Positions 50,068 to 58,886 of a stretch of 64,000 nucleotides of DNA are shown piece after piece; position 1 is the stretch's first letter, and the number at the start of each line of letters is the position of its first letter. This stretch comes from an uncultured Bacteroidota bacterium. Its GTDB lineage: Bacteria > Bacteroidota > Bacteroidia > Chitinophagales > Chitinophagaceae. Where the stretch lies: positions 124,001 through 188,000 of the forward strand of contig CAIRES010000035.1 of assembly GCA_903877645.1 (NCBI GenBank). The letters run 5' to 3'. A program made the position numbers and the translations under genes. The notes under the pieces are model-generated. The model made no database searches, was not told the origin of the DNA, and worked only from the letters and a program-made list of their open reading frames with translations.

Positions 50068-53000
50068 ATGAACAGGATACCCGCCTATCTGAAATATTTT
50101 TTATCCGCTTTACTGCTACTGCTGAGTACAGGCTCATTTGCCAACCACCTGGTAGGGATGGACTTTTTCTATACTTACGTGAGCGGTAATACCTACAAGG
50201 TAACACTGATCGCCTATGCCGATTGCGGCTCCAGCGGCTTACCTGCCTATGGCGCTTTATCTACCAATACCCCGGCGGTATATATTTATGACGGCGACAG
50301 CTATATCACTACCATAAATCTATCTATTCAGCCGCCAACAACTGGTGTGGAAATAACACCGGTATGTCCTGCTGACTTGTTGCTCACACAATGCACTAAT
50401 GTGAGCTATGCGATACCGGGCATCAAGAAATTCGTTTACACCGCCAACTATACTTTCTCCGGCACATCGCCTGTATGGCGGTTCTTGTTCACAGGTGATA
50501 TGGGTGGGTCGTATGCCGGGCGAGCGCTCGCTATCACCAATATTTCATCAAGCCCTGTTACCTCCATGCAGCTTGTAGATACACTGAACAATACTACCAG
50601 CCACAACTCCAGTCCCAATCTTTCTGTAATACCTACACCGTTCTTTTGCCTCGATAATAGTGATAACTACAATCCGGGAGCTATAGACCCTGATGGAGAC
50701 AGCCTGAAATTTTCCCTGGTTGATGCCATGAATGGGACCAACACAAGTACCCCCGGTGGTGTAGTTACTTACACAGGGTCTTATACCGGGGCTGCCCCGC
50801 TCAATGCATCGACGTTTTCATTCGACTCGCATACAGGGCAAATATCGTTCTATCCTCCCGGCTTGCAGAGATCCCTGGTAGTATACAATATAGAGGAGCG
50901 AAGAGGAGGGACACTTGTGGGTACCAGCCAGCGCGAGATGACCTTCCTTGTATTGACGTGTACCAACACACCGGCATCTGCGGGCTTCACAGGAGCATCT
51001 GGGGGAACCGTAGACGACAGCACCCATTTTCATATGTGTGCCAATTCCGGAACATTTACGATTCATCTGAATCCAACAGAATCAGATGCACTCAATAATA
51101 TAACTGTTACGGCAGCCGGGCTGCCTACTGGTGCCACCTTCAGTGTAACAGGCAACGGCACACCTACTCCACATGCTACCTTCGCGTGGACATCAACAGG
51201 GATAGCACCCGGTGCGTACACTTTTTATGTTACCTATACCGATAACAATTGCCCGCTGGCAGGCCAGCAAACACTTGCGTACACAATAACCATATCTCCG
51301 CAACCTACCATCAGCGCGACGGTGTTGTCAGCCGCTTCCTGTACAAGAAGAGGGGCCATATCCATAGTGCCCGGTGGATCAGGAAGCCCATGGTTAATAG
51401 ATGTCTCCACTGCCGGAGATACTGTACAGACCTTCCCTGCTGCTACCGGCACATTTACCGATAGCATTGTGGGTGGCAGCTATGTCATCACACTATATTC
51501 ATCTCCGGGTCGTGCATGTTCTGCTTCAACAACTGTAACGCTTACTGTTCCTGCAACACCTGCGCTCACGCCTACTTTTGTCAATCCTACCTATTGTGGC
51601 AACAATGATGGTAAGATCATATTGTACCACCTTACACCGGGCGCGCACGATACCGTGAAATATACTTACAACGGAGTGGCCCATGCGGCTACGGTTTATA
51701 CAGTAGCAACAGATAGTACGATCACGATTACGGGCCTTTTAGCCGGGGTGTACACAGGCATCAGCGCTTCTGCGGGCATCTACTGCACCTCGCCGGTAGC
51801 AGGGCCGGTAACACTTGTTAATCCCCCGTTCACCATGCGTACCTTAACCTCGGTGAACCCCATTTTCTGTGGTATATGCAATGGCTCAGTGACATTGTAT
51901 GGCCTGCACCCCGGCCAGCTCGATACGATCAACTACGATATAAGTGGTGTAGCGCAACCCCCGGTATACCACCTCATAGCTATGGATAGTACAGTGACAC
52001 TCACCGGACTTTGTGCAGGTGTGTACAACAATTTCGTTGCCAATACAGATGGGGTATGTTACTCTAATACTTTAGGCCCGGTTACGCTCTCTGTTCCTCC
52101 GTTCACCATGAGGTCTGTTACTGCTACCAATCCTGTTTATTGCGGTATCTGCAATGGTACGGTCACACTGCATGGCCTGCATCCGGGCGGCTCAGACACT
52201 ATTTATTACAATTACAACGGATCGGCGGCAACACCTGTGCATGTAACGGTAGCCTCCGACAGTACAGTAACAATTTCCGGCCTTTGTGCGGGTGTGTATG
52301 ACAACTTTGTGGCACATGCAGGAGCTTCCTGCGTATCCAATGCGCTGGGACCGATCACGCTTACTGTGCCGCCATTCACTATGCGCTCGCTCACCAGCAC
52401 TAATCCTGATTACTGCGGTATATGTAATGGCACGATCACCTTGCATGGCCTGTATCCCGGTGAGACTGATTCTATACATTATACTTATGGCGGGCTGGCA
52501 CAAACACCGCATGTGGCATTAGTGGGTTCCGACAGTACGATCACGATCACGGGCCTTTGCGCAGGCGTTTATGCCAACTTTGTGGCGCATACCGGCGGCA
52601 CCTGTGTCTCTAATACGCTCGGGCCGGTCACGCTTACTGTGCCGCCGTTTACTATGCGCTCGGTCACCAGCACCAATCCTGATTACTGCGGCATTTGTAA
52701 TGGCACGATCACCTTACATGGCCTGCATCCCGGCGAAACAGACTCAATACATTATACCTACAACGGCGCCGCGCAAATTCCTTATGTAGCTTTAGTAGGC
52801 ACAGACAGTACCATAACGCTCTCCGGTTTGTGTGAGGGGCTGTATGACAACTTTGTGGCGCAGACCGGTGGTACTTGTGTATCTAATACACTGGGCCCTG
52901 TTTCGCTCACGGTTCCTCCTTTCACTATTCGTTCTGTAACGTATACCAATCCCACCAAATGCGGCTTCTGCAATGGCATCATTACACTGCATGGCCTTCA

Positions 53001-54426
53001 TCCCGGAGAAACCGACACCATCTCTTATAACTTCAACGGTGTGCCTCAACCTCATGTGAGTTTTGCTATAGGTACTGACAGTACTGCTGTGCTTTACGAC
53101 GTATGTGAGGGCATCTACAGTAATTTTGTGGCACGCACCGGTGGAATATGTGTTTCAAATGTGCTTGGCCCTGATACTTTGAAAGCTCCGCCGATCATAC
53201 CTGCATTCTCTTTCTCTGTTGGTGAAAATTGTAAGGGTGATACTTTGTATGTCAATAATACTTCCTGGCCTCCTGCTGACCTTACCTATATTTGGGACTT
53301 TGGTGATGGCGGTAGTTCTACTGCGGTAGACCCCTCACATATTTACTACTCGCCGGGTACTTTCAACATAAAGCTGAATATCACCAACACAAAATGTTTC
53401 GACAGCATTACACATCCTGTTACACTCACCAACCTGATCAATGCGGGCTTCACTTCAGATCCCGCGGGCTATGTGTGCCAGGGCAACCCGGTTACGTTTA
53501 CCAATACGTCTACAGGTACCAGCCTGAACTATACGTGGATATTTGGAGATGAGGCAACTGACCATAACAGGGATGAAGTACATACGTATAAAAACAGCGG
53601 GGTGTATAATGTGATACTCGCGGTAAGCAACTATGTACCCTGCTACGATACAGTAAAAGAAACACTCACTGCTGATTCGATCAGCGCCATCAGCATGAGC
53701 GCAACGGACAGTATCATCTGCGAAGGTACATCCATAACTTTTGAAGGCCTGTTCTCTGACCTTGGCAATATTGGCGTGGTATGGTCTTTCGGCTCTGGCG
53801 ACAGCATTAAAAATGTGAATCCCGTATTGCATGTATTTGACGGGCCTGGTACGCACATTGTTACCGTGGAAGCATTGTACAGGGCATGTCCGGATACAAG
53901 CACCAGCAATACATTCACTATCTACGGTCACCCGTCTGTATACCTTGGCGAAGATACCTCGATATGCCCCGGAAGCGACGCTATTGTGATCGGAAGTACC
54001 CGCCAGATTAACGGGGCTACCTGGTTATGGAGTACAGGGCAAACAACAGAAGACATCAGCATTGTAGAACCCGGCACTTATTATGCTATCGCTACTGTAA
54101 ACGGTTGTTCCTCCAGCGATACTATTGAAGTGAAGAACGACTGCTACATGAACCTGCCTAATGCATTCACACCCAATGGTGATGGGCTGAATGATTATTT
54201 CTTCCCGCGTCAGTTGCTTACATCAGGGCTCACTTCGTTCAGCATGCAGATATACAATCGCTGGGGCCAGATGATTTTCACCACCACTAGCCTTGATGGC
54301 AGGGGATGGGACGGGCGTTTTAATGATATGCCACAGCCCGAAGGCGTGTATGTATTCATCATTGAAGCTACCTTCAAAGACGGCCAGAAAGAACACCACC
54401 AGGGCAATGTAACTTTATTGAGATAG
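50068..54426 (+). CDS. CHU_C-type surface protein with six Cys-rich repeats and PKD domains
   Basis: T9SS type B cargo of 1452 residues, paralogue of the 43266 gene. Signal peptide (MNRIPAYLKYFLSALLLLLSTGSFA), then the uninterrupted N-terminal domain (NHLVGMDFFYTYVSG to DPDGDSLKFSLV to LVGTSQREMTFLVLTC, residue ~300). Six tandem repeats of about 91 residues cover 502-1043, each with YCGICNG-type Cys pair, a GLC and a later G-x-C. Then come PKD-like domains (YIWDFGDGGS, YTWIFGDE, VVWSFGSGD) and the CHU_C anchor (LPNAFTPNGDGLNDYFFPR to HHQGNVTLLR). Likely a surface adhesin exported by T9SS. It is convergent with the next gene with only 4 nt between stops. Confidence 0.92.
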   Translation: MNRIPAYLKYFLSALLLLLSTGSFANHLVGMDFFYTYVSGNTYKVTLIAYADCGSSGLPAYGALSTNTPAVYIYDGDSYITTINLSIQPPTTGVEITPVCPADLLLTQCTNVSYAIPGIKKFVYTANYTFSGTSPVWRFLFTGDMGGSYAGRALAITNISSSPVTSMQLVDTLNNTTSHNSSPNLSVIPTPFFCLDNSDNYNPGAIDPDGDSLKFSLVDAMNGTNTSTPGGVVTYTGSYTGAAPLNASTFSFDSHTGQISFYPPGLQRSLVVYNIEERRGGTLVGTSQREMTFLVLTCTNTPASAGFTGASGGTVDDSTHFHMCANSGTFTIHLNPTESDALNNITVTAAGLPTGATFSVTGNGTPTPHATFAWTSTGIAPGAYTFYVTYTDNNCPLAGQQTLAYTITISPQPTISATVLSAASCTRRGAISIVPGGSGSPWLIDVSTAGDTVQTFPAATGTFTDSIVGGSYVITLYSSPGRACSASTTVTLTVPATPALTPTFVNPTYCGNNDGKIILYHLTPGAHDTVKYTYNGVAHAATVYTVATDSTITITGLLAGVYTGISASAGIYCTSPVAGPVTLVNPPFTMRTLTSVNPIFCGICNGSVTLYGLHPGQLDTINYDISGVAQPPVYHLIAMDSTVTLTGLCAGVYNNFVANTDGVCYSNTLGPVTLSVPPFTMRSVTATNPVYCGICNGTVTLHGLHPGGSDTIYYNYNGSAATPVHVTVASDSTVTISGLCAGVYDNFVAHAGASCVSNALGPITLTVPPFTMRSLTSTNPDYCGICNGTITLHGLYPGETDSIHYTYGGLAQTPHVALVGSDSTITITGLCAGVYANFVAHTGGTCVSNTLGPVTLTVPPFTMRSVTSTNPDYCGICNGTITLHGLHPGETDSIHYTYNGAAQIPYVALVGTDSTITLSGLCEGLYDNFVAQTGGTCVSNTLGPVSLTVPPFTIRSVTYTNPTKCGFCNGIITLHGLHPGETDTISYNFNGVPQPHVSFAIGTDSTAVLYDVCEGIYSNFVARTGGICVSNVLGPDTLKAPPIIPAFSFSVGENCKGDTLYVNNTSWPPADLTYIWDFGDGGSSTAVDPSHIYYSPGTFNIKLNITNTKCFDSITHPVTLTNLINAGFTSDPAGYVCQGNPVTFTNTSTGTSLNYTWIFGDEATDHNRDEVHTYKNSGVYNVILAVSNYVPCYDTVKETLTADSISAISMSATDSIICEGTSITFEGLFSDLGNIGVVWSFGSGDSIKNVNPVLHVFDGPGTHIVTVEALYRACPDTSTSNTFTIYGHPSVYLGEDTSICPGSDAIVIGSTRQINGATWLWSTGQTTEDISIVEPGTYYAIATVNGCSSSDTIEVKNDCYMNLPNAFTPNGDGLNDYFFPRQLLTSGLTSFSMQIYNRWGQMIFTTTSLDGRGWDGRFNDMPQPEGVYVFIIEATFKDGQKEHHQGNVTLLR
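51571..53196 (+). repeat. Six tandem ~273-bp coding repeats
   Basis: Repeats 3 to 5 are the most alike at the DNA level (long near-identical runs such as CCTGATTACTGCGG), indicating recent amplification; repeats 1 and 6 are the most diverged. The paralogue at 43266 has only two units of the same family. All six units keep two D-(S/T)-x sequons at the same positions (DTI/DSI/DTV and DST). Confidence 0.88.
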
Positions 54427-54430
54427 TTGA

Positions 54431-56290
54431 TTACTGCTTTAGCAAACGATAATAGCTGGAATCTACGTGGTTATATCCTAACGATATAGCCGTTTCAACA
54501 TCTTTGAGTGCCACCGCCTTGTTGATCATTTGTGTGTCACAAAAAGAGCGCTCGTAGTACACTTCAGCATATTCCGGCTTCAGGGTTCTGGCTGCATTGA
54601 GATCTTCCATGGCCTCAGCAAAATGATTTTCTTTCCTTAATATTTTTCCGCGGCCAAGGTGCGCGGCAAAAAGATCTGGATTTTGTGCGATAGCAGTATC
54701 GTATTGCTGCAAAGCGAGATCGGCTCTGTTGGCCAGTACAAGGAGATTTCCAAAGTTGCTGTGCGCCTCTGCGCCGGGACTTAAGATCACTGATCTGCCA
54801 AAGTAAGCAATGGCTTCTGGTAGCTCATGCTTTGCATAATGCAGCATACCCAGTGCCTGGTAAGGCGCGGCACTGTCTGGCATCAGTTCTACAGACCGGT
54901 TGAACAGGTAAAGAGCTGAATCATAGGCCACACGCCGCTCATTGCGGTCATTGCTGTTGTTCCATATATCAAAGTATATGGCAGACAAATTGCTGTACGC
55001 AACCGTTTCATTATCAGGCTGCTTTTTTAGCTCGTCACTCCACAGCGAAACTGAATCATACCATACAGTACAGCGGTCACGGCTTTGAACACCAAGCCAA
55101 AGGAGGTAAAGAACAGCCAATCCTAATAAAGGTTTCCCGGCCATGCTATTTTTCGCTAACAGTTCCGAAGCATACCACCCTGCAATAAGGAACAAGCCTA
55201 TATAGGGTATATAAGTATAGCGCTCAGCAATAACAGCATCGCCCACGGGTATGAATTGTAGCAGCAAAAAGATGTTGACGATAAAAAAAAGAAAGCCAAA
55301 CACGATCATCTTATTGTTGCGCGCAAACTTCCACAAAACAAATGCAAGGACAGCAATGAGCGGTATAGCTGCATAACAAAACATAGATAGCCCGTCATGC
55401 ATTTCGGGATAAGGATAAAAGCAATGCAGGTTAGTTGGGGCTATTGCTTTCGCTAAATAGGTAACCAATGCATAACAGCCTATGGCCAGCCGGTCAAAGA
55501 CATTATAGCTGAAGCGGTGATGGGCGCCAACAGCGCCAAAAGCATGTTGGGTAGAAAAAGAAATAATACCAAAAGCAATGGCTAAGAGAAAATGAGGCGT
55601 TTTCGCAAGTATAGCCCGCAAAGTCCACTTGCGGTTTTGAAACCGGTCTATAAGCAAAAGGGTAACAGGCAGCGTAACGGCTACTGGCTTGGAGAGCAGG
55701 GCGCAGACAAAAAACAGCAGTGTCAAAGCATACAGCAAAGCTGACCTTGTTTTGGTAGCGGTGGTAGTATTTTTTTGGTACACATAGGCAATACAAGCGC
55801 CTATATAGTATATGGCACAGAGTTCATCCTTTCTTCCCGACAGCCATGCCACTGACTCCACATGCATGGGGTGCAGCCCAAAGAGCAATGCTGTAATAGC
55901 CGCAGCCACAGGCCGTTTGGTGAGCAGCATGGCCAGCCAATACACCAGGATGGTAGCGATGCAATGCAATGCCAGGCTATGCAGATGATAGATATATGGG
56001 TCAGGCCCACCTGCTGCATAGTCGAATGCATAGCTAAGTATAGTGAGCGGATGGTAGTTGCCCAGCACAGGGGTAGAAAATATCGCCTTTAATCCTTCTG
56101 CCGAGAGGTCTTTGATCAGTGGATTGTCTTTGATATACTGTACATCATCCCAGTTGGTGAGGGTGTTATTAAGGCAGGTTTTCAGGAACAGCCATGTTAT
56201 AATAGCAATGCCCGCTGCAATAAGCATAGAGATATATGGCTGATCGCTGTTGGGGTTGCCTTGGTTTAATGGGCCGTTATTTTGCTGCAT
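54431..56290 (-). CDS. Polytopic membrane glycosyltransferase-like protein with TPR tail (TMTC/DUF1736-like)
   Basis: Inner-membrane protein of 619 residues. About ten hydrophobic helices occupy residues 20-410; motifs typical of the TMTC/DUF1736 group of GT-C-like proteins are NWDDVQYIKDNPLIKDL (acidic first loop), NYHPLTILSYAFDY, FGLHPMHVESVAWLSGRKD and IPVGDAVIAERYTYIPYIG. The C-terminal ~200 residues are TPRs (YQALGMLHYAKHELPEAIAYFGRSVILSPG, given by its character rather than in full). Animal TMTC proteins are O-mannosyltransferases with this layout. I infer a periplasm-facing protein glycosyltransferase; the adjoining adhesins with many D-S/T-x sequons are attractive substrates, but this is unproven. 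Confidence 0.75.
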   Translation of the reverse strand: MQQNNGPLNQGNPNSDQPYISMLIAAGIAIITWLFLKTCLNNTLTNWDDVQYIKDNPLIKDLSAEGLKAIFSTPVLGNYHPLTILSYAFDYAAGGPDPYIYHLHSLALHCIATILVYWLAMLLTKRPVAAAITALLFGLHPMHVESVAWLSGRKDELCAIYYIGACIAYVYQKNTTTATKTRSALLYALTLLFFVCALLSKPVAVTLPVTLLLIDRFQNRKWTLRAILAKTPHFLLAIAFGIISFSTQHAFGAVGAHHRFSYNVFDRLAIGCYALVTYLAKAIAPTNLHCFYPYPEMHDGLSMFCYAAIPLIAVLAFVLWKFARNNKMIVFGFLFFIVNIFLLLQFIPVGDAVIAERYTYIPYIGLFLIAGWYASELLAKNSMAGKPLLGLAVLYLLWLGVQSRDRCTVWYDSVSLWSDELKKQPDNETVAYSNLSAIYFDIWNNSNDRNERRVAYDSALYLFNRSVELMPDSAAPYQALGMLHYAKHELPEAIAYFGRSVILSPGAEAHSNFGNLLVLANRADLALQQYDTAIAQNPDLFAAHLGRGKILRKENHFAEAMEDLNAARTLKPEYAEVYYERSFCDTQMINKAVALKDVETAISLGYNHVDSSYYRLLKQ

Positions 56291-56344
56291 TACTGTAAAT
56301 ATAGCACCTCTTTCTTTTCAAAGAGTACAGGGCAGAACAATAAA

Positions 56345-58717
56345 TTACCTGGAGATGATCACTTTTTTTGTAACCATGCTATTGCCCTCAATTGCAAACC
56401 GGCATAGATACATACCGGGTGATATATCGGTAACGCTGACAATGGTGTTGGCCCCGGTTAAAGAAACATGGTGCACCTGCCTGCCTGTCACATCATAGAT
56501 TGTAACACTTGCGTTATCGTAATTGCTTAGCGTGCAACTGATCGTAAATGAATTTGCGGCGGGGTTAGGAGTGATCGTTATACCATCAGTAGTATTTGTA
56601 AAGGCTTCTGTTGCTAATGAGCCACAGGTATGTACGACCACACTATCAGTAGCCACGCAGCCATCAGCTAATTTGTAGGTAATATATGCGGTGCCGGTAG
56701 CAATAGCATGTATAGTGCCGGTCACAGAGTCTATAGCAGCGATAGTTGAATTGTCAGAATGCCATTTGCCACCCGTGGTAGAATCAGTATAAATAACAGT
56801 TGCGCCGGTGCATACGCTGTCGTTGGTGTAGTGAATATTGCCGGGTGCGGGCAACGTAGTTACGGCTACTGAGCCGGACATGGTAACAGTACAGCCAGAT
56901 GATGGGTCTGTGCCTACAACCGTATATATGCTGCCGGCTACTTCAGTGCCAAAGTCGAGCGCCCCGCCTGTTCCCGTTACTGTTGCGCCTACAGGAGTAG
57001 ACACACGGTAAAGCTGGTAGTTAATACCCGTATCCGAATTGCTCAATCCCACATCCGCGCCTGGTTCATTGGCGCAATAGGTGCCACCACCAGTAACGCT
57101 GTAAACAGCAGGAGATGGCAATACAACAATAACAGCGCTGCCCGACATATTGCCTATGCAACCCGTACTATGATTGGTGGCTATGACAGTATATGTGCCG
57201 GAGATAGTTTCTATACCAAAATCAATAGATGCGCCCGTACCTGCATGACGGCTGCCCACAAGGGCAGAGCCACGGTACAACTGGTAGTCAATGCCCGTAT
57301 TTGTAGCGCTCATGCCAATGTGCAGGCCGGATAAACCGGCGCAATAAGGCCCGCCGCCGACGACAGGGAAGGGTGTAGGTGCAGGCAGTACACTCACAAC
57401 CGCGCTGCCCGACATAGTATCTGCGCAACCCGTCGTATGATTGACCGCGATAACTGTATAAGTACCTCCAAGTGTTTCTGACCCAAAGTCAATGGTGCTG
57501 CCGGTTCCGGCTACAGTGCCTCCTATAGGCGTTGTGCCATCATACAGATGGTAATCTACTCCTGAAACTGAATAATCCAATAATACATGCACCCCCGCAC
57601 CTGCCGTACAATAAGACCCTCCGCCGGATACCGTTTCAATGGCAGGCGGCGTAGCAGGTGCTAATGTGGTAGTGCCGGTCATGGTATCTGTACAGCCTGT
57701 GGTATTGGTAGCTGTGACGCTATAAGAACCTCCAATGCTGGAATAAGATCCCATATTCAGTACAGTACCGGTGCCAGCAACAGGGCTTCCTGTTACTGTT
57801 GCGCCATAATAAAGCTGGTAATGCACCCCCGTTTGTGATCCGCCCAAGCTGATCTCAGAACCCGCACTGCCGCTGCAATAGTAGCCGCTGCTCGTCACCG
57901 TATACCTGGTAGGCAATGGAGAAACAGTGATAGCCGCAGTGCCGCTCATAGTGAACATACACACGGTGCCTGATGTAACAGCCACAACAGTGTATGTGCC
58001 TGCTGTATGTAGTCCAAAGGTAAGCCCAAGTCCGGTACCCGCAACTGGGCTACCTACTGGCGTAGTGCCATTATATAGTTGGTAACTCACGCCAGTGTCG
58101 GAGCCACTAAGCCCGATAAAAACGCCCGTGCCGCCCGGGCAATAGGAACTGGCGCTGTAAGTGACGGCATAAGTATTAACAGAAACAACGAAGATGGTAG
58201 TGCTGCCCGTCATGCTGTCTTTGCAGCCGGTGACTGTGCTTGTAGCAATAGCATTATAAGTGCCGGCAAGAGTTTCGAGGCCAAAATCTATAGTACCCGT
58301 AGACCCGGCGATCGTACTGCCTGTTGTTGTGCCATTACGATAAAGCTGGTATTCAATGCCAATAGTACTGGCACTTAAGCCGATATGCAGCCCTGAACCT
58401 CCCAGGCAATAACGGCCACCGCCTGTAATAGAAAAAACCGCTGGCAGGCCATTCACTACTATTGAAGTTGTCACAAACGAAGAACCGACAGTATAAGTAA
58501 TAGTAGTAGTACCCACAGCCATTCCCGTAACAACGCCTGAACCAGAACCTATAGTCGCAACTGAAGGATCATTGCTGCTCCAGGTGCCTCCGGTACTCCC
58601 GTCACTTAAAGTGGCTGAGTCGTGGAGGCATACACTACCTGCGCCGGTAATAGGGCTGATGGCAAATGCCGGTAGGGAGAAACAAAAGGATAAGAATAAC
58701 AGGGTAATGTATTTCAT
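56345..58717 (-). CDS. Repeat-rich T9SS type A secreted protein
   Basis: Exported protein of 790 residues: signal peptide (MKYITLLFLSFCFSLPAFA), one Ig-like (BIG2) domain (20-90), six repeats of about 88 residues (93 to about 622) with the pattern GGG.YC.G..G..IGLS.S..GI.YQLYR...PVG..V.GTG..IDFG.ET..GTYTVIAT...TGC...MSGSA, a second Ig-like domain, and a T9SS type A sorting domain (ITPNPAANSFTISC to NSMVTKKVIISR). The two conserved Cys per repeat could form one disulfide. The ligand or role is unknown. It is followed after 54 nt by the TMTC-like gene on the same strand, so the two may be cotranscribed. Confidence 0.88.
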   Translation of the reverse strand: MKYITLLFLSFCFSLPAFAISPITGAGSVCLHDSATLSDGSTGGTWSSNDPSVATIGSGSGVVTGMAVGTTTITYTVGSSFVTTSIVVNGLPAVFSITGGGRYCLGGSGLHIGLSASTIGIEYQLYRNGTTTGSTIAGSTGTIDFGLETLAGTYNAIATSTVTGCKDSMTGSTTIFVVSVNTYAVTYSASSYCPGGTGVFIGLSGSDTGVSYQLYNGTTPVGSPVAGTGLGLTFGLHTAGTYTVVAVTSGTVCMFTMSGTAAITVSPLPTRYTVTSSGYYCSGSAGSEISLGGSQTGVHYQLYYGATVTGSPVAGTGTVLNMGSYSSIGGSYSVTATNTTGCTDTMTGTTTLAPATPPAIETVSGGGSYCTAGAGVHVLLDYSVSGVDYHLYDGTTPIGGTVAGTGSTIDFGSETLGGTYTVIAVNHTTGCADTMSGSAVVSVLPAPTPFPVVGGGPYCAGLSGLHIGMSATNTGIDYQLYRGSALVGSRHAGTGASIDFGIETISGTYTVIATNHSTGCIGNMSGSAVIVVLPSPAVYSVTGGGTYCANEPGADVGLSNSDTGINYQLYRVSTPVGATVTGTGGALDFGTEVAGSIYTVVGTDPSSGCTVTMSGSVAVTTLPAPGNIHYTNDSVCTGATVIYTDSTTGGKWHSDNSTIAAIDSVTGTIHAIATGTAYITYKLADGCVATDSVVVHTCGSLATEAFTNTTDGITITPNPAANSFTISCTLSNYDNASVTIYDVTGRQVHHVSLTGANTIVSVTDISPGMYLCRFAIEGNSMVTKKVIISR

Positions 58718-58886
58718 GATATAATTGTTGAAGGGTAAGCAATAGCCTCCGCTTTTTTATATTTATTGCAAAAATACTGCTTAATAATATTGTTTGTGTT
58801 TTTTGCCTGTTATGATTGCATAATATGTTTCAAGAGGATTATAGTTTATCATACTTTTTGCATTAAAATGCTGAAATTTGTAACGA

